Source: Pseudoips prasinana (Eukaryota > Arthropoda > Insecta > Lepidoptera > Nolidae). Taken from it: a stretch of DNA of 64,000 bases. A program made the translations under genes and the position numbers. Below the pieces are notes generated by a model. The model had not been told where the DNA came from. It ran no database searches and was given only the letters and a program-made list of their open reading frames with translations. Positions 1-9,085 of the stretch are shown one piece after another. Numbering within the stretch: position 1 is the first letter of the stretch; each line of letters opens with the position of its first letter. Where the stretch lies: contig OX621250.1 in NCBI GenBank assembly GCA_951640165.1, positions 17,323,501-17,387,500 of the forward strand, read 5' to 3'.

Positions 1-804
1 TTAAATATTCTTCACAAATGGTGTGTGGATAACAGAATGTCATTGAACATTAAGAAGTGCCAATACATTACATTTACCAATAAAATAAAGTTTATAGATT
101 TTAGATACCATATCGCCGGATTCCAGCTGGACAGAGTATCATTTATTCGTGATCTAGGAATCATTTACGATTCATCGCTATCGTTCCGCCAGGATATTGA
201 CCAAATGATTCTCAAAGCTAGGAAGGCACTGGGCTTTATAATCAGAATGTCTAAACCTTTCCGTAATGATAGTAGTGTCATTCTATTGTACAATGCACTG
301 GTCAGGAGTGTTCTAGACTATTGCTCAAGTATATGGTCACCCTATTATGTAACACACAGTGCCAGTGTTGAATCTATCCAAGCTCGCTTTGTCAGGTATC
401 TTTGCACAAGAAATGGATTACGGAGATCTATTCCTGAATACGAAGACAGATTGGCGCATTTTAAGATGATAAGCTTAAAGGAAAGACGTGATATATCAGA
501 CTTATTATATCTTCACAAAATAATAAACGGTAACGTCGATGCTGAACTTATTAAATATTTTCATTTTAAACTTCCCCATCGCGTTATGAGACAACATCGT
601 GTATTTGATATACCTGTTTCCACCTTGAATACAACATTTAATAGTCCTCTCACACGTATTGCAAGGCTTTATAACGAACAAATGGAGATAACACTCCAGA
701 ACCAGAAATACTCCACTAAATCAACTAACAATAGGGTAGATATTTTCTCCATGACTTTTTTAACATACAGGCACTTTCTTTTGAATAATACTAGTTGTTT
801 TTAA
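1..804 (+). CDS. C-terminal part of a jockey-like LINE reverse transcriptase (ORF2, partial)
   Basis: The frame is already open at base 1 and ends at 804, so this is the 3' part of an ORF cut by the window edge. It reads as the region after the RT palm: an LNIKKC thumb-type segment, then an LVRSVLDYCSSIWSP block, and a basic tail. That order is typical of the end of ORF2 in jockey-clade non-LTR retrotransposons, which copy their RNA into DNA at a nicked chromosomal site. No catalytic YADD or endonuclease is present here; those would lie upstream of the window. The frame has no internal stop, which suggests a fairly young copy. The family is inferred from general resemblance. Confidence 0.8.
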   Translation, partial: LNILHKWCVDNRMSLNIKKCQYITFTNKIKFIDFRYHIAGFQLDRVSFIRDLGIIYDSSLSFRQDIDQMILKARKALGFIIRMSKPFRNDSSVILLYNALVRSVLDYCSSIWSPYYVTHSASVESIQARFVRYLCTRNGLRRSIPEYEDRLAHFKMISLKERRDISDLLYLHKIINGNVDAELIKYFHFKLPHRVMRQHRVFDIPVSTLNTTFNSPLTRIARLYNEQMEITLQNQKYSTKSTNNRVDIFSMTFLTYRHFLLNNTSCF

Positions 805-1011
805 TTTATTTTAATAGTTGTTTTTTCTTTATCGGTTTAGGTAACGTTGTAGGTTATTGTTTGTGAATCCCAAATTTAAATGTTATCACAATCAATGCCA
901 TGCATACCTGTAAGTTGGGTAGTTACTACATAAGTGCTATATTATTAGTGTAATATGTATTGTTTCCATGTAATTATTCTGTTGGTGTGCTAAATAAATA
1001 AATAAATAAAT
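1..1011 (+). mobile_element. 3' end of a jockey-like LINE with (TAAA)n tail
   Basis: The ORF2 end is followed by about 190 bp of AT-rich 3' UTR and then a TAAA repeat (991-1010), the kind of simple 3' tail left by target-primed reverse transcription. A CTTA repeat (1017-1031) follows and is probably the host side. The 5' part lies outside the window. Confidence 0.75.
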
Positions 1012-1025
1012 TATTACTTACTTAC

Positions 1026-1307
1026 TTACTTCGTTCGGTTTTCTTTTGTAGTTCTCTTATCTGTCTTTCTGTTATATCTAAGCTCTAAGTATTGTAAGGT
1101 GTTTATAAAAATATTTTTGCAAACTCTAATTTTCTGGCCGTTAACAGAGAAGAATAATGCATTATTTGGTGCTCTAGGCTTTTCGGCGTTGGTGTATTTA
1201 TATTTAGGTTTGATTTCCATCATACTAGAACCACTGAAGAATCTTTTAAGTTCCAAAATCACAGTTCTTTGGATTTCATTAATAGTGATTATATCATATC
1301 CCTCCAA
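1026..1307 (-). pseudogene. Degenerate fragment of an uncharacterised multicopy insect protein (VCK motif), copy 1
   Basis: This minus-strand frame runs through INEIQRTVILE, a KPKYKYTNAEKPR stretch and then VNGQKIRVCKNIFINTL. A second, differently decayed copy lies at 9450-9650, so this is a repeat that was once protein-coding. The 'VCK..F..TL' pattern, preceded in the other copy by closely spaced cysteines, resembles uncharacterised proteins found in many copies in insect genomes that I suspect are transposon-derived. That resemblance is from memory and uncertain. There is no start codon or catalytic motif, and I do not regard it as functional. Confidence 0.4.
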
Positions 1308-1544
1308 ATTATGAACACAAATCCATTATGGAAATATTTTGGGGAGGCTTTTTTCCTGCTGCGGACGGCATCAGACTGACATGATGATGATATAAAATGA
1401 ATCCCTTCAAAAAGGGTGGAGACCTGGTGTTTTGAAATACAGGCCTTAAACCTAATTTAGGCACTAGTCTTCTAAACATTACAATTGTTGCTTAGAACTA
1501 TACCATGTATATAATGGACAATGTATTCTTATTATTCATTACGA
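1308..1544. other. Intergenic stretch with no recognisable gene
   Basis: No coding frame or RNA gene is visible. A short CTGCTGCGGACGGCATCAGACTGACATGATGATGAT stretch around 1357-1393 (seen here as separate short words) resembles the 3' terminus of RTE elements but is too short to call firmly. Confidence 0.4.
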
Positions 1545-1797
1545 TCGCCGTAGCCTAGTTGGTAGTGCTCCTGCCTACGAAGCTGGTGGTCCAGGGTTCG
1601 AATCCCGGTAAGTTCAAATATTTGTGTGATGAGCACGAATATTTGTTTCGGAGTCATGGATGTTTTCTATGTATATATGTATTTATCTATCTATATAAGT
1701 ATGTATATTGTCGCCTGGTAGCCATAGTACAAGCTTTGCTTAGTTTGGGGCTAGGATGATCTGTGTGACATTGTCCCCACATATTATTATTATTCAT
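1545..1797 (+). repeat. tRNA-derived SINE, family S1, full-length copy
   Basis: The head carries Pol III promoter boxes: box A TAGCCTAGTTGG (1551-1562) and a perfect box B GGTTCGAATCC (1595-1605). A body follows that recurs at 14737, 16470, 40521, 47539 and 61625, ending in GACATTGTCC and an ATT repeat. TTATTATTCATT flanks both ends, which is consistent with a target-site duplication although it merges with the tail. SINEs of this type are transcribed by Pol III and mobilised by LINE machinery. Confidence 0.85.
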
Positions 1798-1821
1798 TGA
1801 ACGTACAGGCGCAAGCACATC

Positions 1822-1866
1822 AAGGTACCCCAATCTGACAAATTTCCCCAATTGAAAGTGAACTTA
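1822..1866 (+). repeat. Short dispersed repeat (ACCCCAATCTG...CCCCAATTG)
   Basis: About 40 bp reading TACCCCAATCTG, CAAATTT and CCCCAATTGAAAGTGAAC recurs in inverted orientation at 39044-39083, with a partial direct copy at 38980-39002. Its parent element is not identified. Confidence 0.5.
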
Positions 1867-1867
1867 A

Positions 1868-1985
1868 TCCTACAAATATTATAAACGCGAAAGTTTGTAA
1901 GTATGGATGGATGGATGGATGTTTGTTTTCATGTAAAAACTACTCAATGGATTCTAATAAAACTTTACATAGGTACATCAGAATA
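1868..1985 (+). repeat. Lepidopteran Helitron-like (Lep1-type) repeat fragment
   Basis: ATATTATAAACGCGAAAGT, a GGAT tetranucleotide run and AAAACTACTCAATGGATT follow the pattern of a very common lepidopteran non-autonomous repeat, often classed as Lep1/Helitron. An inverted relative is at 24786-24902. Assignment is by resemblance only. Confidence 0.5.
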
Positions 1986-1998
1986 ACATTATTATAAA

Positions 1999-2033
1999 TT
2001 ATAAATTGTAGCCCATATGGCTACAATTTATAA
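1999..2033. repeat. Perfect palindrome, 15-bp arms, 5-nt spacer
   Basis: Arms TTATAAATTGTAGCC and GGCTACAATTTATAA surround CATAT. It is one of several short-loop inverted duplications in the window. Confidence 0.85.
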
Positions 2034-2189
2034 AGATATTGTGTGAATTGTCCAAAATATGACGGTGAGTGTCAAATAAGTAGTAAAACATTTACCATCT
2101 GCTACCATTCCGGCGTGGACTGCCAAAACCGCTAGAGGTACACATCCCGCTAATACTTTATACCAAGTATTTATGACGGTGCTTTTAGC

Positions 2190-2350
2190 GTCGTGATGCC
2201 GATGCCAACCCCATCCACGTCGCCACGCCGACGCATCCCCCTGTGTCGCGACGCCGACGCCTCCCACAGCGTCGCGACGCTCGCGCCCCCTCCCCAAGAA
2301 TCGCGGCGCTGGCGCCCCCTCTCCATGCGTCGCGACGCCGACGCCTCCAA
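2190..2350. repeat. GC-rich GCGTCGCGACGC minisatellite, left block
   Basis: About six units of 22-30 bp share a GCGTCGCGACGC core followed by CCGACGCC and CTCCCCA-type spacers. Positions 2254-2340 are nearly identical to 9090-9178, on the other side of the copia element. The block is strongly GC-rich in an AT-rich setting. It lacks stops in several frames only because of its composition. Confidence 0.9.
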
Positions 2351-2593
2351 CACCTCATATGTAACACAAATTATTGACACTAGTCAAAAATTAAGTGGAA
2401 CAGGCTTTATAATCAATGATGAGTGGGTCGGATCCTTGCTTTTAGCTGGATTATCTGAAAAATATTCGCCGATGATAATGGCGATAGAACATTCTGGAAT
2501 CAAGATTACAGCCATTAAAACTAAGTTAATAGACTTAGAGGAAGACAGTGGCGACATTAGTGGCGCATTTGTGAGTTATCGGAAAAAGAAGAT

Positions 2594-2645
2594 TGGTAGC
2601 ACTGGTGGGACCAAAGAATTGTCTTTGGTCCCACCAGTGCTACCA
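2594..2645. repeat. Inverted duplication in gag, 24-bp arms, 4-nt spacer
   Basis: Left arm 2594-2617 and right arm 2622-2645 are perfect reverse complements (core GGTAGCACTGGTGGGACC), separated by ATTG. It disrupts the gag frame. Confidence 0.95.
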
Positions 2646-2657
2646 TTGATTATTCTT

Positions 2658-2781
2658 GTTTGTTTACATCTGTAACATTTGATTATTCTTGGTTTTGACT
2701 TTGACATGTCATTGTCAATGGACACAATGACATGTCAAAGTCAAAACCAAGAATAATCAAATGTTACAGATGTAAACAAAC
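2658..2781. repeat. Inverted duplication in gag, 58-bp perfect arms, 8-nt spacer
   Basis: Left arm 2658-2715 is the exact reverse complement of right arm 2724-2781, with CAATGGAC between. The right arm includes the start of the zinc-knuckle coding sequence, so the left arm is the inserted antisense copy. The exact match implies a recent event. Confidence 0.95.
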
Positions 2782-2882
2782 CGGCCATTATCGTAATCAG
2801 TGCACGAATTTTGTTAAAGATACATCAAATACTAAAACATTTGAACGCAAACAAACTAATGCCTTTAGTGCAGTGTTCCTAA

Positions 2883-3233
2883 ATGGTCATTTTTCAAAGA
2901 ATGTTTGGTATCCACTATCACTTAACCGCCAATGAAAATTGGATAAAGAACGCTTCGACAGAACATCACATCAAAGAAATTGTTGTTGCTAACAAAGAAA
3001 AGGTGGCTGTTAAGTGCTCAGGCGACGTGCAGATTGCTACATTGACAGATGACTGTGAATATGACGTGGTTGGTCAAAAAGTTTTGTGCGTTCCGAGCTT
3101 GACTACGAATCTCTTATCAGTAAGTCAGTTAATAGCAAGAGGAAACAGAGTTAATTTCATTAGTGATGGCTGTCAAATATACAATAGAACTGATAAGTTG
3201 GTTGCCACAGCTTGTTTGGCTTGGCTGCAGTGA
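2883..3233 (+). pseudogene. copia protease remnant lacking the catalytic DSG motif
   Basis: The frame runs from HLTANENWIKNAS through VPSLTTNLLSVSQL, the usual C-terminal landmark of the copia aspartic protease. The preceding D-S/T-G active-site motif is absent in all frames. The upstream frame ends VWYPLSLNRQ just where the motif should be, so a small deletion with frameshift is inferred. An intact protease would cleave the Gag-Pol polyprotein. The end of this frame overlaps the integrase frame. Confidence 0.8.
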
Positions 3234-4807
3234 TGACCTCAAGTGACATGTGGCATCGCAGGTTAGGCCATCTTAATAGTAACTACTTGAACAAAATGCA
3301 GAATGCCGTGGAAGGGCTCACACTCGACAGAAGGGCTGATATTTCAAAGTCGTCGTGCATAGTGTGTTGTGAAGGCAAACAAAGTAGATTGCCTTTTCCG
3401 CAGGATGGCAGCAGAAGTGATGATCTCCTGCAGTTAGTTCACAGTGATGTGTGTGGGCCATTCAACAATATTTCTATTGGTGGCTCAAGATATTATATTT
3501 TGTTTGTGGATGACTATAGCCGCATGATATACATCTACTTTGTTAAAAACAAAAGTGCAGCTCTTGATTGTTTTAAAACTTATAAGACAGTTGTGGAGAA
3601 TCAACTAAATAAGAAAATTAAGAAGTTGCGTACTGATAACGGAAAGGAATATTGCAGTAAAGAATTTAAGAAGTATCTTAATAATTCAGGTATTGTTCAT
3701 CAGAAGACCAATCCGTACACACCAGAACAGAATGGAATGGCAGAACGCTGTAACCGTTCAGTGGTGGAAAAGTCAAGATGTCTGTTGTTTGATGCTGGAC
3801 TTCATAATAGTTTTTGGGCCGAAGCGGCAAATACTGCAGTACATCTTCAAAATAGGACTGTAGCATCAGCTTTAAATGGGAAAACTCCATATGAGATGTT
3901 TATTGAGTTATTGATGTTATTGAGAAAGCCAGATATAAGCCATTTGCGAATCTTTGGGAGCTTAGTGATGATGCATATTCCAAAAGAAAAAAGGCTGAAA
4001 TGGGATAAAAAGGCTGAGAAGGGCATACTAGTAGGCTATCCAGAGGATGTAAAAGATTATCGTATTTACATACCTAGAACAAAAGTAATCACAACCAGCC
4101 GTGATGTGATTATCATTGAGAAACCTATACCGTTGGAGAATCCAGTTCAGATCCAAGAACTACAATCACAGACTGAATCCTCTGAGGTGCATGTAGATTC
4201 AGTGGGGGACATATCAGTTGACACTGAAAGTGAGGAGTACCATGATGGTGATGAAACCTATGTTCCTGATGAAGAAGAGATGTCCTCCTCTTGTGGTGAA
4301 AGTGTAGTGAGTGTAGATGGTCAAAGAAAGTGTGTAAGGCACAGACAGCGACCAGATAAATATGGATTTTCTAGTGTTTGTTTTGAAAGTGATAGTACAA
4401 TTAATGTCAGTGAACTCTCATTAAAAGATGCGTTAAATGGACCTGAAAGAGAACAGTGGTTAGAGGCAGTGCAAGATGAGTTACAATGTTTTGAGGACAA
4501 TAATGCATGGGAACTTTCAGAAGTACCTGATAATAGTACTATAGTTCAATGTAGATGGGTATTGCAAAAGAAATATGATAGTGAAAATAAAGTAAGGTTT
4601 CGTGCCAGGCTAGTTGCTAAAGGTTTTTCACAAAAACAAGGTGTATATTATACTGAGACCTTATCACCTGTTGTTCGACACACAACCCTACGTTTATTAT
4701 TTTCACTGTCAGTGCAATTAGGTCTTAATGTAACACATTTGGATGTAAAAACTGCTTTCCTTAATGGTGACCTAGAGGAAACCATATACATGCAGAAACC
4801 AGATTGA
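3212..4807 (+). pseudogene. copia integrase and N-terminal reverse transcriptase
   Basis: This is a 531-residue open frame. It starts with the HHCC zinc-binding domain (WHRRLGHLN, then CIVCCEGK, residues about 13-55). The DDE integrase core follows: HSDVCGPF, FVDDYSR, TDNGKEY and a glutamate in TPEQNGMAERCNR (residues about 75-180). After an acidic linker the RT begins with WLEAVQDEL, RWVLQKKYD, RLVAKGFSQ and DVKTAFLNGDLEE. A frameshift around 4800 ends it at a stop just before the rest of the RT. Integrase inserts the cDNA; RT synthesises it. Confidence 0.9.
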
Positions 4808-5430
4808 TTGGTAGCAAAAATAAAGTGTTAAAACTTAAGAAAGCTATTTATGGTTTAAAGCAGGCTTCAAGAGCCTGGAATATGAAGTTAGATAGTTGTT
4901 TACTTGAATATGGGTATAAAAAATCAAAACTTGAACCATGTATGTATACAAAAATAAATAAAAATTGTAAAACTATTGTAACCATTTATGTCGATGATTT
5001 CTTCATATTTTCTAATGATAAAAAGGAATGTACTTATCTCAAGAAAATGTTGTTCAAAATAAAAGACTTAGGACAAGTGAAACAATGTCTAGGGATGAGT
5101 GTAAAATTTGATAAGTTGGGAGGATCTGTCACCTTAAGTCAAGAACATTATATTGATAGTTTGTTGCATAAATTTAACTTGACAGATTGCAAAACTTTTG
5201 ATACTCCAATGGAACATAAATTGAATGTAAACATAGGTCAAAATGTAAATAATAAAATACCTTTCCAACAGCTTATAGGTAGCCTAATGTACTTATCTGT
5301 CTTAACTAGACCAGATATTACTTATTCAGTGAGTTATCTAAGTCAGTACAATAATAGTCATACAGATGAGCATTGGGGTTATGCCAAGAGAGTGTTGAAA
5401 TATTTGAAAAAGACTAAATCTATAAAATAA
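4804..5430 (+). pseudogene. copia reverse transcriptase, palm and thumb
   Basis: The frame continues RT after the frameshift: LKKAIYGLKQASRAWN, the catalytic YVDD motif in TIYVDDFFIF, LGMSVKF and LTRPDITYSVSYLSQ. These are standard Ty1/copia RT blocks. It ends at 5430, where another frameshift (between 5430 and about 5470) separates it from RNase H. Confidence 0.88.
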
Positions 5431-5436
5431 CTAAAT

Positions 5437-5838
5437 AATAAAATTATGGTATTAAGTATTGTAACAATGGAGTTTCCAATATACAAGGTTTTGCTGAGGC
5501 CGATTGGGCAAATAATACCATTGATAGATGTTCATATACTGGATTTTGTTTCTTACTTAATAATGGTATCATATCTTGGGAATGTAGGAAACAAAAGACA
5601 GTAGCTCTATCAAGTTGTGAAGCTGAATATATTGCAATTTCAGAGGCTTGTAAAGAAGCCATATACTTAAGGGCTTTGCAATTTGAGATAACTCATAACA
5701 TGTACACTTTAACAATATATAATGACAATCAGAGTGCACAGAAGTTGTCAACAAATCCAGTATTTCACAAGAAATCTAAACATATTGATGTGAAATATCA
5801 TTTTACTAGAGAATGTGTTTCAAATAAATTAGTAAATT
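5437..5838 (+). pseudogene. copia RNase H, first part (split by LINE)
   Basis: The frame reads GFAEADWANN, then WECRKQKTVALSSCEAEYIA and NDNQSAQKLS, covering the acidic residues expected in copia RNase H, and KSKHIDVKYHF. It stops being copia sequence at 5838, where the LINE begins. The rest resumes in register at 8807. RNase H removes the RNA template during cDNA synthesis. Confidence 0.88.
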
Positions 5839-8806
5839 AAATAAAATAAATAAATAAAAAAGGTTTTATTCACGTAGACTTTAAAAAAGCGCTTGTAAAT
5901 AGTCAGATCATGTTTGTAGTAATATAGTTGTATACATTAGATATTATTTCTAGTAACATAGATATTTAGGTACATCTTGTATGAAAACATTTATAAAATG
6001 TATTTTATTACAGAAATGATATTTAGCTAGCTCGTATCAAGTTATTGTCAAGAGATTATGTTTAATTATCTAGTTTAAGTCTAATATTTTTACTACATAT
6101 TGTCAATGGTTCTGTCTATATTAAAGGTATTATTATTATGACGGACCTTGTGTTAATAACGACGGTCACGCTTTAATGCTACCACCGGATCCAATGCGCC
6201 CCAACTGAGAACACCCAGCGAAACAAACTCAGTGGGTTCATCTACTACCGGTTTCAACACGACCCAGTTGAGACGGTCCGGCAAAACATACTCAAGCGGG
6301 CATGAATACGGGATTTGGTCCAATTAGAGTAATTATTTAGTAGGCAAACACAATATATGCTCGATTGGTTGTCTGAATGCTTATTATTTTAGATTATATT
6401 TAGGTATACAAAAGAAAAACTTCGAAACAATAACATTATTCATTTTGAGACAGAGTCAATAATTTTAAATTAAGTATATGATAGCAATCATTTACAGATA
6501 GTTCACGTAACACAGCAGATCAGTCATGTATATATGGCTACAAGATCTCCAGCGAGCAATGTGCAGGTAGGAAGTGAGAGCCAGACGTCTTTGTCATCGA
6601 TGTACTCTTTAGTGGTGTAATAACCCCTAGCCATAAGTACACGTTTAATATGTGTTTTAAAACTTGTGTCAGGCAGATCAGTAATTTGAGTAGGAAGCTT
6701 GTTATAAAACCTAATACAATTTCCTAAAAATGATTTATTAGTTTTGCTTACTCTAAAGCCTGGCATGGCTAGTTTGTTTTTATTCCTAGTATTTATATTA
6801 TGCAGTTCACTTTTCTTTTTATAATTATGAATATTTTTTCTAACAAACATTATATTCTGATATATATATTCCGATGGCACAGTAAGTATATTTATTTCTT
6901 TAAACAAATTTCGCAAAGAATCGCGACTGCCTAAACCATAAATGGCTCTGACTGCTCTTTTCTGCAATACAAAAATAGTACCTATGTCAGCCGCCGAACC
7001 CCACAGCAGAATGCCATACGACATAATGCTATGAAAGTACGCGAAATACACTAATCTAGCAGTTTGTTCATCTGACAATTGCCTTATTTTCCAGACAGCA
7101 TAGGAAGCCGAACTTAATTTACCTGCTAACTTTTCAATCTGAGGACCCCATTGCAATTTTGAATCAAGTGTCAATCCTAAAAATACGGTCGATGGGACTA
7201 AATCTAATATTTTCGCATTAAGTGCAACTGTTGGTACAATTTGAGTCACATTCGGCAATGAGAACCTGATGCATTTAGTTTTCCCTGCATTTAACAAGAG
7301 ATTATTTGCCGAAAACCATTCTGATATAAAGCTGAGTGTTTTATTATGCTCAATAAGATCTTTATCCTTTCTATTTACTTTAAATATGAGCGACGTATCA
7401 TCAGCGAACAAAACTATCTCTGATACTTTCTCTACCAGATAAGGGAGATCATTTATATAAACTAGAAATAAAAATGGGCCCAATATAGACCCCTGGGGCA
7501 CCCTCATTTTCACAGGATGACGTGCCGAAGTGACACCGCCTATCGAAACCATCTGTTGTCGCCCCGATAAATAGGACATCACAAGATCAAGAGATGTGCC
7601 AGATATTCCATAGTACTTCAGTTTAACAACGAGCGTACGATGATCAACGCAATCGAAAGCCTTAGAGAGATCACAGAAAACTCCCAGCGCATCCTGTGAT
7701 CCCTCCCAAGCCTCCAATATTGACCTAATTAATGTGCAACCTGCATCCTGAGTAGAGCGGCCCCTTGTAAACCCAAACTGCTTGTTATGCAATATCTCAT
7801 TCACGTTAAAGTGCGACAACATTTGGCTGAGCATCAGCTTTTCAAATATTTTACTTAAAGCTGGCAGTATTGAAATAGGCCTATAATTCGTGGCATTTTT
7901 TGAACAACCTGCCTTAAAAATGGGTATTATCTTACTTATTTTCATTAAATCGGGAAAGACACCATCACTTATACAGCCATTGAAGATGGCTGCAAGGATT
8001 GTAGCAATGTTTAGTATGATTGATTCAATTGCTTTAACAGACAGTCCCCACAAATCTTCTGTGCCTTTCCTTTTAATACTCTTAAAAGCTTTTATAATAT
8101 CATCACTTGTTACGGATTTAAAACTAAAGTTAGGTACAGTTTGTTTTACGCTTTGATTTAAAAAGAGTTCAGCCACATCTGGTGATGATGCGAGACACTT
8201 AGTAATATCCACGGGTATATTTGCAAAAAAAGCAGCTAAAAAATTGGCAATGGTAAGCTTGTCTGAAACCAGTTCATCACCAATATTCAATACTAATGTT
8301 TGATCTCTTGATCTACTTTTACCAGTTTCAGTATTAATTATTTGCCAAGCTGATTTTATTTTATTATCAGATTTTTTAATTTTATCTCTTATATATAAAG
8401 ACTTAGCTTGAATGCAAACCTTTTTAAAAATTTTTGAATAATTTCTAATATAATTAATAAAATTGACATCAGGGTTATAGGACCTTCTGTCATACAACTC
8501 ATATAAAAAATCTCTACTCAGTCTAATGCCTTGAGTTGCCCAAGAACTAAATTTTATCTTATTACTGTCAACCGTTATGTTTTTTATTTTACAAGCTTTA
8601 TTAAATTCTTTGCAAATACAGTGGAATAATGTAGTGTACATATCGTTAGGGTTACTTTTGTTTGGCAATAGATGGCACAAACTATTCTCCAGGTTGTTAC
8701 TGAACTTTCCCAAATAAGATTTTGTTAAAGGTCTAAAACTAATTTTTTGTTTATTTATATTTATCGCATTTTTTATCTTTACTATTTGGCATTTATGGTC
8801 AGAGCG
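5839..8806 (-). mobile_element. 5'-truncated jockey-clade LINE inserted in the copia RNase H region
   Basis: The LINE lies on the minus strand. Its 3' UTR and A-rich (TTTA)n-type tail are at 5839-6523, its ORF2 at 6524-8806. AATT at 5835-5838 and at 8807-8810 is a 4-bp target duplication, and removing the LINE with one AATT puts the copia frame back in register. The 5' end is truncated exactly within the endonuclease, leaving its last motif. A relative of its 3' UTR lies at 38240-38520. Confidence 0.92.
6524..8806 (-). CDS. Jockey-type LINE ORF2: end of endonuclease plus complete reverse transcriptase
   Basis: The frame is open from the truncation point at 8806 to the stop at 6524, about 760 codons. 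It starts with RSDHK, the SDH motif that closes the APE-type endonuclease, so everything before that is lost. An RT domain follows with ISKIIPIFKAG, NYRPISILPALSKIFEKL, GFTRGRSTQDA, FCDLSKAFDCVDH, RVPQGSILGPFLFLVYIND and the catalytic FADD in IVLFADDTSLI. The C-terminus has the GILLWGSAADI and RFYNKLP blocks typical of jockey/CR1-group LINEs. There are no internal stops, so the copy is young, but without endonuclease and promoter it should not be autonomous. Any initiation codon here would be internal to the original ORF. Confidence 0.88.
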   Translation of the reverse strand, partial: RSDHKCQIVKIKNAININKQKISFRPLTKSYLGKFSNNLENSLCHLLPNKSNPNDMYTTLFHCICKEFNKACKIKNITVDSNKIKFSSWATQGIRLSRDFLYELYDRRSYNPDVNFINYIRNYSKIFKKVCIQAKSLYIRDKIKKSDNKIKSAWQIINTETGKSRSRDQTLVLNIGDELVSDKLTIANFLAAFFANIPVDITKCLASSPDVAELFLNQSVKQTVPNFSFKSVTSDDIIKAFKSIKRKGTEDLWGLSVKAIESIILNIATILAAIFNGCISDGVFPDLMKISKIIPIFKAGCSKNATNYRPISILPALSKIFEKLMLSQMLSHFNVNEILHNKQFGFTRGRSTQDAGCTLIRSILEAWEGSQDALGVFCDLSKAFDCVDHRTLVVKLKYYGISGTSLDLVMSYLSGRQQMVSIGGVTSARHPVKMRVPQGSILGPFLFLVYINDLPYLVEKVSEIVLFADDTSLIFKVNRKDKDLIEHNKTLSFISEWFSANNLLLNAGKTKCIRFSLPNVTQIVPTVALNAKILDLVPSTVFLGLTLDSKLQWGPQIEKLAGKLSSASYAVWKIRQLSDEQTARLVYFAYFHSIMSYGILLWGSAADIGTIFVLQKRAVRAIYGLGSRDSLRNLFKEINILTVPSEYIYQNIMFVRKNIHNYKKKSELHNINTRNKNKLAMPGFRVSKTNKSFLGNCIRFYNKLPTQITDLPDTSFKTHIKRVLMARGYYTTKEYIDDKDVWLSLPTCTLLAGDLVAIYT

Positions 8807-8917
8807 AATTTGAAATATTTGCCGACAACAAGCATGCCCGCTGATTTACTAACAAAAAGTATAAGTGCAAAGAAACATTATATGTTTATGGAAATGTTAG
8901 GTGTTGTTATTTGTTAA
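8807..8917 (+). pseudogene. copia RNase H, C-terminal part
   Basis: The copia frame resumes in register after the LINE with KYLPTTSMPADLLTK, a hallmark of the copia RNase H C-terminus, and stops at 8915-8917. It lies 38 bp before the 3' LTR. Confidence 0.88.
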
Positions 8918-8955
8918 TGTGTGAAATATGATATGATTATTTGAGATAGTGGGGG

Positions 8956-9085
8956 TGTTGAAATGTATCTGAAATAATCATTTATATAATCAAAGTAGTT
9001 TGTAAGTATTTTATGTTATATAGTCTGTGACATGTGAAATAAAGTTCAGTTCTCTTTTGCATCACAAGGCGGTCGCTTTATTACA
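8956..9085 (+). repeat. copia 3' LTR (130 bp)
   Basis: It begins TGTTGAAATG directly after a purine run (AGTGGGGG, 8948-8955) that fits a polypurine tract, and ends TTATTACA, giving the TG...CA termini of LTRs. A polyadenylation signal AATAAA is at 9038-9043. No matching 5' LTR exists in the window. Short LTRs of this size are usual in insect copia elements. Confidence 0.8.

Larger units (their letters stand above)
2350..2935 (+). pseudogene. copia gag remnant with CCHC zinc knuckle
   Basis: The first part (2350-2590) reads as mid-gag of a copia element, with DEWVGSLLLAGL followed by SGIKITAIKTKL. The nucleocapsid zinc knuckle CYRCKQTGHYRNQC lies at about 2762-2805 in another frame. Between them are two inverted duplications (2594-2645 and 2658-2781) that bring in stops and break the frame. 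The N-terminal part of gag is absent. In an intact element this protein packages the RNA into virus-like particles; it cannot do so here. Confidence 0.85.
2350..9085 (+). mobile_element. Ty1/copia LTR retrotransposon, 5' LTR missing, interrupted by a LINE
   Basis: The order gag, zinc knuckle, protease remnant, integrase, RT, RNase H and 3' LTR is that of the Ty1/copia group, where integrase precedes RT. The left end starts in the middle of gag directly beside the minisatellite; there is no 5' LTR, primer-binding site or gag start. A LINE (5839-8806) splits the RNase H region. Several frameshifts, an in-gag inverted duplication and a protease deletion make the element non-autonomous. Confidence 0.9.

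Noticed and set aside
1545..1620. Possible tRNA gene
   Set aside because: Good A and B boxes but no cloverleaf, and the unit recurs with a common non-tRNA body, so it is a SINE.
2028..2380. Arg/Gly-rich minus-strand frames
   Set aside because: Same minisatellite artefact.
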